The position numbers and the translations under genes were made by a program. The notes beneath the pieces are model-generated. The model was not told where the DNA came from, searched no databases, and saw only the letters and a program-made list of their open reading frames with translations. From Lachnospiraceae bacterium (GTDB lineage Bacteria; Bacillota; Clostridia; Lachnospirales; Lachnospiraceae), in NCBI GenBank assembly GCA_018056425.1, contig JAGPFR010000027.1, positions 1-33,669 of the forward strand: a stretch of 33,669 bases of DNA, in the 5' to 3' direction. Positions 23,191 through 32,080 of the stretch are shown one piece after another. Every line of letters starts with the position of its first letter. Position 1 is the stretch's first letter.

Positions 23191-25782
23191 TCAGCAGATA
23201 TCCTCTTTTAATACATCTATTATCTCGTCGTTTTTAATCTTATTCATGCTCATCAGCATGCTTAAGCCGATGACTCCGAAGACTGCGGCTATCACGACCG
23301 GATACATCCTGTAATTGGGGACGAATGCGAACAGATTGCCCCTCATTCTGCTGTACATAAGATAGCTCAGGAGTATCGATATCGGAATTCCGAAAAGAAC
23401 TGCCTTAATACCGTACAAAAATGTCTCCAGTCTGATCATCTTCTTAAAACCGTGCGCATCCATTCCGACGGATCTGTACATTGCGAATTCTTTTCTCCGA
23501 AGGAGTATTCCGGTTGAGATCGTGTTGATGATATTGGCTACGGCAACAAGCGTCAGAAGAGTGGTAAATCCGTACATGCTGACCTTGAGTATCAAAGTGA
23601 CCGTATTCATGATAACAAGGGTCTGGGTAAGATCTGCGCTGTAATAGTACTCATACTTACCTTCTGCAAACAGATCCTCTATAGCCTGTTCAACTTCTTC
23701 CGCATTATCCGTTTCTATGCCAAATGACGCAACAAGTCTCTCATCCGGAAGTACCTTTACAGCACTCTTATAATACATTGATTCCGGTACGATAAGTACA
23801 ATACTCTCTTTGGGTAAAAGCTCGTAAGCATAACTTCCGCCCTCATAGGGGATAAGATCACCGACTTCCACTGCGGGAGGATTTCCCATAGCCTCATCGT
23901 AGTAAAGGGACTGTCCAATGATACTCTCATTAAAGATAGGTTTGTCAGAGGATTTATGGAAATACGAATTGATCATAAGTCCTCTTAAGACATCACCGAA
24001 ATACTTGTCTTCCGGCAATCCGTTTCGTGAAAGGATCTCTCTGAAATCATCGTCTTCAATTGCCAAAACTGCCATGGCATTTATGTCAAGCCCTTTGTAA
24101 TCATCCGTTCTGAAAGAAGGATTCGTTATGGACGCATTGGCAAGTACAATCTCTTCTACTTCTCCGTCAGCTCTGACCCCGGGTTTAAATTTGTAAGATA
24201 CGAAATCACAGATATACATATCTTTAATTCCGTCAATCCCCGCAAGGTCTTCTTTCAGCATATCCTTTTGGTCATAATAGCAGGAAGCACTTACCTGATA
24301 AGGTGCATCGTAATCATATTTATTCACCTTATCCACGCTTTCGCAGAAATAATCTATGGTAAGAAACAGTATGACCGATACGGTTATGGAAAAAGAAATA
24401 ACCTTGGATTTAAATCCGTTTCTTTTGATATTCTTGAGAGCAAGTTCTCCTTCATATCCGAGAATCTTACGAACAATAGGATTTGTTCTGAGACTTCTGG
24501 CTTTAAGTTTCACGGTATTAGTCTCTCTCAATGCATCTATCGGCATTACCCTTGATGCCTTTACGGAAGGAGCAAGGAGCGAGATCAGAATGGTAAGTCC
24601 CGAAATAACGACCACCGCCAGAAATACTGTGGGAGAATAGACCACAGGGATTCCCCCGGTCATTTTATCCCCGCCGTTTACCATTCCGGATTCAAGCATT
24701 TTGGATCCCAGCACAAGGAGCGTGATCTTGGTTCCTAAAATACCTGCAAGTATTCCCAGAGGAATTCCGATAACTCCGAGCACAAGTCCTTCAAAATAGA
24801 CCGAAAACCTCTTCTGCTTTCCCGTTGCACCGACGCTTGCAAGCATTCCCAGATATCTCATTCTCTCGGCCAGTGACATTCCGAATGAATTAACTATCAG
24901 GATAACCGAGGTGGCAACCACTATTGTCAGTCCTATCAGCATCATTGAAAAGAAAGAAGCGAATCCGCCCATTCCTTTTTCAAAAGAAAAACGTGTTACT
25001 AACAATTCACTATTCTTACTGATATGTTCGATGCCGTATAAACTTACTATGTCATTGATCTGACTGTTCGCAGTATGATCACATTTTTTAAGAGTAAACG
25101 TGATCATTGTATTATCCTGTTCGGGGAAATAGCCTTCATCAAGACCTCGTAAAATATCGTATCCTCTTGTCGGATAATTTCCGTTCAAAACAGCGGTAAT
25201 GGTGCAGGTTACGGTATCAATCGTTTCAAATGACTCTTCGGAACGGTAATTTCCGGCCCAGTAAGTAACATTGCCGTCCGCGTCTATAGAGTATCTGTTT
25301 CCCTCTTCAAAGGTAATGGTATCGCCGATTGACAGATCAAGTCCGTTATCATCCAGAAATTTCCGTTCCACTGCAACTTCAGATGATGATGTAGGAAGTG
25401 TACCTTCATATTCATCCGTGACTTTAGCGGTTAAAAAAGAGGTATCACCATGTACAATATTTCCTATTCTGAATCTGTCCTCTCCTTCACGGCTTAGCCT
25501 GACGGCACTTATAACAGAATCAGTGTCCATAAGTCCCACCGACTCAATGCGGGGATCTTCTTTTAATGCTTTAAACTGCTCTTCGGTCACTTTGTAGCAT
25601 GCCGCATGAACATTACCATTCATGTGAATTTCTACATCTCCGAAAAAATCAATCGCAGAAAACGCTCCCAGAAGCATGGCGGTTATCAGAGATGTTGCCA
25701 TGACTATGCCGAGAATCGTGACCACGGTACGTTTCATGTTTTCCCTCAGATGCCTGAGAGTGAGCCTGGCCATTATGTTCAT
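23191..25782 (-). CDS. FtsX-type ABC transporter permease
   Basis: 863 residues, a tandem FtsX permease. The N terminus MNIMARLTLRHLRENMKRTV leads into a first transmembrane helix (about 17-40), then a large extracytoplasmic domain (about 45-275), three helices (about 280-310, 330-355, 385-410), then LALKNIKRNGFKSKVISFSI starting the second half with a fourth-helix/ectodomain/three-helix repeat and an RRKEFAMYRSVGMD motif typical of FtsX/MacB permeases. The start overlaps the ATPase stop as ATGA. The linked two-component system upstream suggests a peptide-antibiotic or signal-peptide efflux/sensing role, comparable to BceAB or Vex/VncRS loci, although the topology (two FtsX units) is unlike the 10-helix BceB single-ectodomain plan. 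The substrate is unknown. Confidence 0.9.
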   Translation of the reverse strand: MNIMARLTLRHLRENMKRTVVTILGIVMATSLITAMLLGAFSAIDFFGDVEIHMNGNVHAACYKVTEEQFKALKEDPRIESVGLMDTDSVISAVRLSREGEDRFRIGNIVHGDTSFLTAKVTDEYEGTLPTSSSEVAVERKFLDDNGLDLSIGDTITFEEGNRYSIDADGNVTYWAGNYRSEESFETIDTVTCTITAVLNGNYPTRGYDILRGLDEGYFPEQDNTMITFTLKKCDHTANSQINDIVSLYGIEHISKNSELLVTRFSFEKGMGGFASFFSMMLIGLTIVVATSVILIVNSFGMSLAERMRYLGMLASVGATGKQKRFSVYFEGLVLGVIGIPLGILAGILGTKITLLVLGSKMLESGMVNGGDKMTGGIPVVYSPTVFLAVVVISGLTILISLLAPSVKASRVMPIDALRETNTVKLKARSLRTNPIVRKILGYEGELALKNIKRNGFKSKVISFSITVSVILFLTIDYFCESVDKVNKYDYDAPYQVSASCYYDQKDMLKEDLAGIDGIKDMYICDFVSYKFKPGVRADGEVEEIVLANASITNPSFRTDDYKGLDINAMAVLAIEDDDFREILSRNGLPEDKYFGDVLRGLMINSYFHKSSDKPIFNESIIGQSLYYDEAMGNPPAVEVGDLIPYEGGSYAYELLPKESIVLIVPESMYYKSAVKVLPDERLVASFGIETDNAEEVEQAIEDLFAEGKYEYYYSADLTQTLVIMNTVTLILKVSMYGFTTLLTLVAVANIINTISTGILLRRKEFAMYRSVGMDAHGFKKMIRLETFLYGIKAVLFGIPISILLSYLMYSRMRGNLFAFVPNYRMYPVVIAAVFGVIGLSMLMSMNKIKNDEIIDVLKEDIC

Positions 25783-26474
25783 ACCGCACTCACCTCCACT
25801 CTTCCGGAGTCCTTGGTGATCCTGCCGTCTTCAATTGTGATGATGCGGTCTGCGGAAAGTGCGATCCTTTCATCATGAGTTATTATAATCACCGTCTGAT
25901 TGTTCTCTTTGTTAAATTTCCTAAGAAGCGCCACTATTTCCTTACTGTTTTCACTGTCAAGGTTTCCGGTAGGTTCGTCAGCAAGAAGAAGCGCAGGATT
26001 ATTCATAAGAGCTCGCCCTATGGAAACCCTCTGCTGCTGTCCTCCGGATAGCTGATTGGGAAGATGCTTAAGCCTTTCCTTAAGCCCGAGTTTTTCCAGA
26101 AGATCTTTCAAAAGCTTTTTATCCGGCTTCTTACCGTCCAGAAGAAGCGGAAGTGTCATATTCTCTTCAACGTTAAGGATCGGGATCAGATTATAAAACT
26201 GATATATCAGACCGATCTGTCTTCTCCTGAAGATTGCGAGTTTGGTTTCATTCAGTTTGCTGATATCCGTACCCGCGATATTAACCACACCGGAAGTCGG
26301 AGAATCCACACCTCCGAGAATATGAAGCAGTGTTGACTTGCCTGATCCCGAAGGACCTACTATTGCAACAAACTCTCCCTGTTCCACTTCAAAAGAAACA
26401 TTATCAAGAGCATCAACCTTGGTCTCTCCATTTCCGTAGACCTTGCAAAGGTTTTTAATCTCAAGTATTTTCAT
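25779..26474 (-). CDS. ABC transporter ATP-binding protein (MacB/LolD type)
   Basis: 231 residues from the ATG ending at 26474, which follows AGGAG; upstream in-frame Met codons lie in the intergenic region and lack a site. Motifs: MKILEIKNLCKVYGNGETKV, Walker A VGPSGSGKST, Q-loop in LIYQFYNLIPILNVEEN, signature LSGGQQQRVSIGRAL, Walker B LLLADEPTGNLD and the H-loop in VIIITHDERIA. This is the standard partner of FtsX-type permeases. It hydrolyses ATP at the membrane for the permease next door, with which it overlaps by four bases. Confidence 0.95.
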   Translation of the reverse strand: MKILEIKNLCKVYGNGETKVDALDNVSFEVEQGEFVAIVGPSGSGKSTLLHILGGVDSPTSGVVNIAGTDISKLNETKLAIFRRRQIGLIYQFYNLIPILNVEENMTLPLLLDGKKPDKKLLKDLLEKLGLKERLKHLPNQLSGGQQQRVSIGRALMNNPALLLADEPTGNLDSENSKEIVALLRKFNKENNQTVIIITHDERIALSADRIITIEDGRITKDSGRVEVSAV

Positions 26475-26537
26475 TCCAAAAACTCCTTTCTCAAACGCGC
26501 AGTATCTTACTGCCTGAGAACAGGTTAACAATATCAC

Positions 26538-26577
26538 ATTACAATACGGTGACTAATATTATTACAATTTTGTAATA
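26538..26577 (-). promoter_or_regulatory. Repeated ATTACAAT sites upstream of the ABC transporter genes
   Basis: The 100-bp gap between kinase and ATPase genes has ATTACAAT at 26538-26545 and again at 26561-26568, 23 bases apart; the second is half of a perfect palindrome, ATTACAATTTTGTAAT (26561-26576). OmpR-type regulators usually bind spaced direct repeats, so this is the likely target of the response regulator, giving the transporter its own inducible promoter. No clear -35/-10 pair was fixed. Confidence 0.45.
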
Positions 26578-27576
26578 TTAGACGATCGTCTTATAGAACC
26601 TGACAAAGAATGTACTTCCTTCGCCCTTATTGCTCTCGACTATGATGTCTCCATGCTGGGAAGTCATGATTGTTCTGGCAAGAGCAAGTCCGATACCGAC
26701 ACTGTCCTTAGATGCATTCTTGCCTTTATAGAATCTTTCAAAGATATGAGGAAGATCGGACTCATCGATTCCGCATCCCGTATCGGAAACAGCAATCTGG
26801 GTATAGAGATTCGTCTCGGATGTTTCGATGCGGAGAAGTCCTCCTTCATCCATATGCTCGATGCAGTTTTTGATGATATTCTGGATTACCTCAAGAGTCC
26901 AGTTTTTATCGCAGGTTATATCAATATCAGGCCCCGTGATATTCTTTGCGATGTCCTTAAGTTCCATCTGTATCTCAAAAGGCTTAAGTGCATCCGACAC
27001 AAGGACCGAGCTTTTTATGTCTTCATTCTTTAAGAGTACGGTCCCCGCATCCAATTTAGACAATTTAAGCAAAGTCTGAATAAGCCAGTTCATTCGTCCA
27101 AGCTGACTTGACTGTGTTTTAATAAACTCTTCCCTCTTTGCCGCATCCTCCTCGTTCAGCAGAAGATCGTTCATCACCATCATTGATGTGAGCGGTGTTT
27201 TAAGCTGATGTGATATATCCGCTATCGCATCTGCCAGCATCCTTTTATCATCAGCAAGAAGTTCTTTTTGAAATTTTAATGTGGTGGTCGCTTTATAGAT
27301 ATTGGTCTTTAGAATAGAAAGCTCTCCCTCTTCCTGATCAGTAATATCCGGAACATCATTACCCGAGAGAACCTTGGACAGATATGTATTCAGATCATCT
27401 ATATCCTTATATCTTTTTCTTGTATACAGGGCAAAAACAATGCATATTAATGTCCCTGTCAGAAGAACAGTGCATCCCGCCACAGGTCCCCCAAAGCAAA
27501 ACCCGATTACAGCGGATACTGCAACTGTGATGCAGGTGATAATTATCATCTTAAAAAAATCTTTATTCTTGATCAT
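26578..27576 (-). CDS. Sensor histidine kinase, two transmembrane helices, short extracytoplasmic loop
   Basis: 332 residues. Two adjacent helices (about 9-28 and 31-51) leave almost no extracytoplasmic domain, the intramembrane-sensing architecture. A helical linker leads to the H-box DAIADISHQLKTPLTSMMVM (His123). The HATPase domain follows with LEVIQNIIKNCIEHM (N-box), SDTGCGIDESDL, GIGLALARTIM and KGEGSTFFVRF. Intramembrane kinases next to ABC exporters usually read the transporter's activity. The gene starts nine nt after the response regulator and is followed by the transporter genes. Confidence 0.93.
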   Translation of the reverse strand: MIKNKDFFKMIIITCITVAVSAVIGFCFGGPVAGCTVLLTGTLICIVFALYTRKRYKDIDDLNTYLSKVLSGNDVPDITDQEEGELSILKTNIYKATTTLKFQKELLADDKRMLADAIADISHQLKTPLTSMMVMNDLLLNEEDAAKREEFIKTQSSQLGRMNWLIQTLLKLSKLDAGTVLLKNEDIKSSVLVSDALKPFEIQMELKDIAKNITGPDIDITCDKNWTLEVIQNIIKNCIEHMDEGGLLRIETSETNLYTQIAVSDTGCGIDESDLPHIFERFYKGKNASKDSVGIGLALARTIMTSQHGDIIVESNKGEGSTFFVRFYKTIV

Positions 27577-27585
27577 AACAAACCT

Positions 27586-28293
27586 TTACTTCTCGATCAC
27601 ATATCCCATTCCGCGAACCGTTTTAATGATCTTCGGATCTGCGGGATCTTCTTCTATTTTATCCCTAAGTCTTTTGATATATACGGTAAGCGTATTATCG
27701 TTAACAAACTCTCCGCTTACATCCCACATATCCTCCAGAAGTTTATTTCTGGACATGACGATTCCTCTGTTATTCACAAAATCAAGAAGAAGTCTGTACT
27801 CCAGCGCGGTAAGTTCTATATGCTTTTCTTTTCCGCTCTCCTTATCGGACAGATATACCTTAGCTTCCGCTGTATTGATGATCATGTTTTCGATTTTGAT
27901 GGTGTTGTCCGCAGTCGCAGAAAGATCCTTCGATCTTCCGCTTCTTCGAAGCACGGTTTTCACCCTGGCCATCAGTTCTCCGACTCTGAAAGGTTTGCAG
28001 ATATAATCATCCGCTCCCATCTCGAGTCCCATTACCACATTGACCTCAGCGTCACTTGCTGTCAGAAATATCACCGGAACATCTTCTTTTTCTTTGATGA
28101 ATTTGCATACATCATATCCGTTCCCGTCGGGAAGATTGATATCGAGAATACACAGATCATATTCACCCGTTTTCCATGCATTAAGGGCATCTGCTTTCGA
28201 CTTGTAGAGGCAGGCCGAATATCCCTCTTTTTCCAGAGAATACTTTAGCCCCATTCCGATGGCATCATCATCTTCAAGCAAAAATACTTTCAT
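27586..28293 (-). CDS. OmpR-family response regulator
   Basis: 235 residues from the ATG ending at 28293, preceded by AGGAG; longer in-frame readings upstream run through the stem-loop region and are unlikely. The receiver domain has KVFLLEDDDAIG (acidic pocket), CILDINLPDGNGYD with the phosphorylated Asp51, FLTASDAEVNV and YICKPFRVGEL (conserved Lys). The C-terminal winged helix contains ELTALEYRLLLDFVNNRGIV and VNDNTLTVYIKRLRDKIEED, both hallmarks of OmpR/PhoB DNA-binding domains. It is paired with the following kinase and probably regulates the transporter genes through the repeats at 26538-26577. Confidence 0.95.
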   Translation of the reverse strand: MKVFLLEDDDAIGMGLKYSLEKEGYSACLYKSKADALNAWKTGEYDLCILDINLPDGNGYDVCKFIKEKEDVPVIFLTASDAEVNVVMGLEMGADDYICKPFRVGELMARVKTVLRRSGRSKDLSATADNTIKIENMIINTAEAKVYLSDKESGKEKHIELTALEYRLLLDFVNNRGIVMSRNKLLEDMWDVSGEFVNDNTLTVYIKRLRDKIEEDPADPKIIKTVRGMGYVIEK

Positions 28294-28310
28294 ATATACT
28301 CCTAACTTCT

Positions 28311-28373
28311 GACAAGGGGACATACATCTTGCGTCAGGTGTTTTACTGACGCAAGGTGTACGCCCCCATTGTC
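28311..28373 (-). repeat. 63-nt imperfect stem-loop between the GH31 gene and the response regulator
   Basis: The segment folds on itself almost end to end: 28311-28336 is complementary to 28347-28373 with a 10-nt loop, one bulge and three mismatches. In the minus-strand RNA two of the mismatches become G-U pairs, so the RNA made in the direction of the genes folds better. There is no T tract after it. The 3' end of the structure is about 18 nt before the response regulator start codon. Confidence 0.6.
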
Positions 28374-28382
28374 TGCCGGTTC

Positions 28383-30299
28383 TCAATACTTAATAACTGT
28401 AAGGTCGTTCATATCCAGATCTTCAACATGCCTTGCAGGTTTGGCTAAAGGCAGTTCTTTTCCGGGTCTTATAAACACAAGTACCTCATTAAGATCAGCT
28501 TTAATGTAATGATCTCCACTTTCAAGAACTTCGGTATCATAGTCCGAATAGCTTCTGAATCTGATCATCTTCATATTCTCGGGAAGATAAACATATCTTC
28601 CCGTAGCATTCTGTTCATGTACCGGTGCGATCATTATGCTCTCACCCACAAGAAGCTGATCCTCAACCTCCCTGCACCTGTCATCACCTCTGTAATCAAA
28701 CCACAGAGGTTTCATGTACATATCATTATTCTCTGCAGCATTCATAAATGCATTGCTTATGTATGGAACAAGAGCATATCTGAGTTCTACCAGATTCTTG
28801 AAATCACTTTTTCTGTTAAAACGGTATAATTCCTGATCTCTTGTTCCGATCGCGGAATGATTTCTGAAAAGAGGAGTAAAGATTCCAAACTCCACCCATC
28901 TCATCATCAGATCTTCCGTGGTGTTTCCGCCGAATCCCCCGACATCAGCTCCGGCAAATAAAAATCCGTTCATGCTGAGAGCGGGCATCATCTGAATATT
29001 TAAGAGAAGGTGACTCCACCTTGCCATATTATCACCGGTCCATATACCTCCGTATCTGTGCATTCCGGTATATGAAGCTCTGGAGAATAGAAGTATCTTC
29101 TTATCGGGAGCAAGTCTTTTGAATGCCTCCGATGCAGATCTTGTCATATTAACACTGTAGAGATTATGAACTTTGTCGTGTCTGACTTTTCGTCCGTCAA
29201 GATTATGATAAAAGCTCTTGTAATCCTCGGGATTATTATCTATCGATCCCAATACATCCTTGAATTCAAAGAATCCCCAGATATCAAGTTCTTTCTTTTC
29301 AAGCTCTTTAACATGCTCGAACACTTTGGCAAGATGATCCTCGGAATAGAAGATGGCAGGCTCGTTCATATCGTTCCAAAAGCCTTCCAATCCGGCATCA
29401 AGAAATACCCTGTAATTATCACCGAACCATTTTCTGACATCTGAATTCAGGAAATCAGGAAAATGAACCTTGCCGGGCCATACGGCTGCTACCAGATCTT
29501 TTCCGTCTTCTTTTTTACAATAGTATCCCTTTTTCTTGCCCTCTTCATAAATATCGTAGCCTTCTTCGATCTTTACACCGGGATCCACATTGGGAACAAG
29601 GCGGATACCTTCCGCCTTCATTTCCTTGACGAATTCAGGGAAATCGGGGAATCTTTCGGGATTAATGGTAAACACCTTGAAATCCTGCATGTAATCTATA
29701 TCCATATAGATCATATCAAGAGGGATTCCCAATTCTTTGTAACGCGCTGCAACTTCTCTGATGTCATCCGCAGTCTTATATCCCCATCTGCTCTGTCCGT
29801 ATCCGAAAGCCCACATGGGAGGGATATAACTCTTGCCTATCAGTTCTCTGAACGCACGAACAATCTCAACAGGTGTTTTTCCTTCTATAACATAAAAAGT
29901 GGTGTCATTATATTCGGGATGAATACTCATGACATTCATGTCAGTATATCCGATGTCAAAAGTCACACTTCCGGGATTATCTATAAAGATACCAAAACAA
30001 TCCGAACCATCATCAACGATCAGGAAATTTTGTGAAGCATACAGTGAGGTTTTGTTTTCATCATGAGCAGGATCATCTGCATTGTTGCTCACGTAGATCC
30101 AGCCTCTTTTATTGATACCGCGAATTGATTCGCCGAGTCCGAATACCATGTCCTTCTCATGAAGATCATATATAAAAGTCTGAGAATCCATGTCATACTT
30201 AAATCTTTCAGGTATACCCACCAGCTTAGGGATATCACATACAACAGCACCTGTTTCATAAGGTGTTCCAAACTCATATTTTCTGATCTGATCTGTCAT
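28383..30299 (-). CDS. Glycoside hydrolase family 31 (alpha-glucosidase-like)
   Basis: 638 residues using the ATG ending at 30299, which has GGAGG eight bases upstream; the further in-frame Met at 30362 lacks a site. GH31 enzymes cleave alpha-linked glycosides with retention. An N-terminal beta domain with VFGLGESIRGINKRGW precedes the barrel: PPMWAFGYGQSRWGYKT, LDMIYMDIDYMQDFKVFT, the catalytic nucleophile in GFWNDMNEPAIF, SRASYTGMHRYGGIWTGDN, and the acid/base region FLFAGADVGGFGGN followed by PLFRNHSAIGTRDQE. No signal peptide, so it acts on imported oligosaccharides in the cytoplasm. No sugar transporter adjoins it. The exact linkage cannot be read from the sequence. Confidence 0.93.
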   Translation of the reverse strand: MTDQIRKYEFGTPYETGAVVCDIPKLVGIPERFKYDMDSQTFIYDLHEKDMVFGLGESIRGINKRGWIYVSNNADDPAHDENKTSLYASQNFLIVDDGSDCFGIFIDNPGSVTFDIGYTDMNVMSIHPEYNDTTFYVIEGKTPVEIVRAFRELIGKSYIPPMWAFGYGQSRWGYKTADDIREVAARYKELGIPLDMIYMDIDYMQDFKVFTINPERFPDFPEFVKEMKAEGIRLVPNVDPGVKIEEGYDIYEEGKKKGYYCKKEDGKDLVAAVWPGKVHFPDFLNSDVRKWFGDNYRVFLDAGLEGFWNDMNEPAIFYSEDHLAKVFEHVKELEKKELDIWGFFEFKDVLGSIDNNPEDYKSFYHNLDGRKVRHDKVHNLYSVNMTRSASEAFKRLAPDKKILLFSRASYTGMHRYGGIWTGDNMARWSHLLLNIQMMPALSMNGFLFAGADVGGFGGNTTEDLMMRWVEFGIFTPLFRNHSAIGTRDQELYRFNRKSDFKNLVELRYALVPYISNAFMNAAENNDMYMKPLWFDYRGDDRCREVEDQLLVGESIMIAPVHEQNATGRYVYLPENMKMIRFRSYSDYDTEVLESGDHYIKADLNEVLVFIRPGKELPLAKPARHVEDLDMNDLTVIKY

Positions 30300-30423
30300 A
30301 AATTCAGCCTCCGAATTGCTTTCACGGATCTTGTCCGATTTGCGATAAGTATACCTTATCAATTTTTCACTTACAACAGATTATGTGCTTCGCACAGGCT
30401 TTGATAAACTTCGTTATATGGTT

Positions 30424-31359
30424 TCATTCTTCTTTTTCCGTTTGCTCAAGCGACTCTTTAAGTCTCGGAAGACTTACCCCCAGTTCATCCGCTTCACCGA
30501 CTATTTCCTTCACCGCATATCCGGCTTTGAAACCGTTATGAGCAAGTGCTTCGTAGGCCATGCTTTTCGGAGAATATAAAGTCATTTTCAGAAGACCGGC
30601 CATGGCACGTGGAGGAAGCAAAGCCAATAACCTCACTGAAAGGTCGGGCGTTACATTTTTAGCCTTAAGATAGGGAATCATCTCCCTTATATTTTCAAAC
30701 ATTCCCGTCAAAGCTTCCTTACTGTCAGCCACGTTCTTAAAGCTTCCTGCCTTTATAACCTCCGCCTCCATAGCGGCATTTGCCACATAATGATTGATCA
30801 AAAAATTCTGTATATCGTGTTTTTCACTAGTCTTAAAACCGGAGGATGCAAACAGGTCAAGAACCATTCTTTCCCGTGCATCGGGCGCTTCTTTCTTTAT
30901 CCCTATCTGAACTCCTTTAAACAGATTTCCGTACAGTTTGGTTCCGTCATATCCTCCGCCCGCTCCGGGAAAACCGACCACAATCTGATCTTTGGGGATC
31001 GGCATCATTGCATCATATGGGTCCTTTCCGAAATTGTTAAAAAATAAAACAGTTGAATCACCGACTCTCGGTGCCAAATATTTGGCAGCTTCTTTAACCT
31101 GTTCGGGATTTATGCTGAAGAATATAAGATCGTACTTTTCTTCCGGATCGATCTCTTCTATGAAACTTACATCAAAGCGCTCCTGTACTGTTTTTCTCTT
31201 CTTTCTTCTTCCGTCAGAAATCTTAAGGTCAACATAGGGTCCATACTGCACGCTTCTCCCCTCCCTGACATAAAACACTACAGTATGCCCCGCCTTTTCA
31301 AACGCCCATGCATACTGTGTTCCGATAGCTCCCCTTCCGAAAAATAAAATTTTCATCAT
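30424..31359 (-). CDS. Ketopantoate reductase-family oxidoreductase
   Basis: 311 residues with the ApbA/PanE plan: an N-terminal Rossmann domain starting MMKILFFGRGAIGTQYAWAF, then HTVVFYVREGR, and a helical C-terminal domain with NHYVANAAMEAEVIKAGSF. PanE reduces 2-ketopantoate to pantoate with NADPH for CoA synthesis. This protein diverges from classical PanE in places (GFPGAGGGYDG in the middle), and no other pantothenate genes are nearby, so it may act on another 2-keto acid or lactone. AGGAG precedes the first of two adjacent ATGs. The divergent TetR gene and the two palindromes between them suggest direct repression. Confidence 0.78.
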   Translation of the reverse strand: MMKILFFGRGAIGTQYAWAFEKAGHTVVFYVREGRSVQYGPYVDLKISDGRRKKRKTVQERFDVSFIEEIDPEEKYDLIFFSINPEQVKEAAKYLAPRVGDSTVLFFNNFGKDPYDAMMPIPKDQIVVGFPGAGGGYDGTKLYGNLFKGVQIGIKKEAPDARERMVLDLFASSGFKTSEKHDIQNFLINHYVANAAMEAEVIKAGSFKNVADSKEALTGMFENIREMIPYLKAKNVTPDLSVRLLALLPPRAMAGLLKMTLYSPKSMAYEALAHNGFKAGYAVKEIVGEADELGVSLPRLKESLEQTEKEE

Positions 31360-31381
31360 CTGTTCTCCTTTTAATGAATAT

Positions 31382-31399
31382 GTGTTGATTTATCAACAC
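31382..31399. promoter_or_regulatory. TetR-type operator 1
   Basis: GTGTTGATTTATCAACAC, two 8-bp arms around a 2-bp centre, 23 bases upstream of the reductase start codon, where it would block that gene's transcription or overlap its promoter. The same arms recur at 31462-31477. Confidence 0.75.
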
Positions 31400-31461
31400 G
31401 TGTCTGTTATCGTCATCTTAAAGACATCTCATTCCCAAAACAATGAGTAAAATCCGAATTA

Positions 31462-31477
31462 TGTTGATTAATCAACA
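31462..31477. promoter_or_regulatory. TetR-type operator 2
   Basis: TGTTGATTAATCAACA, a perfect 16-bp palindrome 36 bases upstream of the TetR start codon, sharing the TGTTGAT half-site with operator 1. This spacing suits autorepression; the AT-rich TATACA at 31483-31488 may be the -10 box of the regulator gene. Confidence 0.75.
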
Positions 31478-31512
31478 CATCATATACATTTGTTCATTTG
31501 AAAGGACTGTTT

Positions 31513-32061
31513 ATGGACAGAAGAATAGAAAAAACAAGGCAGCTGATAATGACTACCTTTATGGATCTTGTCAGGGAAAAAGGATTTGAGAAGACAACGA
31601 TCCGCGACATATCCGAAAGAGCAGATATCAATCGCGGAACCGTTTACCTTCATTTTGTTGATAAATATGACATATTGGAAAAGTGTATAGATAAATATTT
31701 AGAAGAACTTACAATTCATTGTAAGAACGAACCGCAGATAAAGCTTAAAAAAGATGCTCTCCCCGGAATGTTTTCTTACATGGAAGAAAACAAAGAACTC
31801 TACAGCCTCTTATACAAAAACGATAAGGCCGGAATCTTTCGCAGCAAACTTCACGAAATCATAAGTGCTCAGATTGATGCAGCATTTACCAAATTCCCCA
31901 AGGAAATGGTTGCGTCCAAAGATATCACGACCGAGTTTCTATCCAACGGTTTTCTGGGTGTAACCGAATGGTGGCTCAGGGAATCATTTCCGTACACTTC
32001 AGAAGAAATGGCAGCACACCTTTTTACTTTGTTTAAGCCTTATACCAAATATTTGAAATAA
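31513..32061 (+). CDS. TetR-family transcriptional repressor
   Basis: 182 residues using the ATG at 31513, with AAGGA six bases upstream; a TTG at 31498 is less likely. The N-terminal helix-turn-helix is clear: RRIEKTRQLIMTTFMDLVRE followed by KGFEKTTIRDISERADINRG and TVYLHFVDKYDILEKCID. The C-terminal ligand domain is all-helical, with GVTEWWLRESFPYTSEEMAAHLF, which resembles the TetR_C_7/YfiR-like group. It probably represses itself and the divergent reductase through the paired palindromes. The inducer is unknown. Confidence 0.9.
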   Translation: MDRRIEKTRQLIMTTFMDLVREKGFEKTTIRDISERADINRGTVYLHFVDKYDILEKCIDKYLEELTIHCKNEPQIKLKKDALPGMFSYMEENKELYSLLYKNDKAGIFRSKLHEIISAQIDAAFTKFPKEMVASKDITTEFLSNGFLGVTEWWLRESFPYTSEEMAAHLFTLFKPYTKYLK

Positions 32062-32080
32062 GCATGATTAAAAAATCGAA

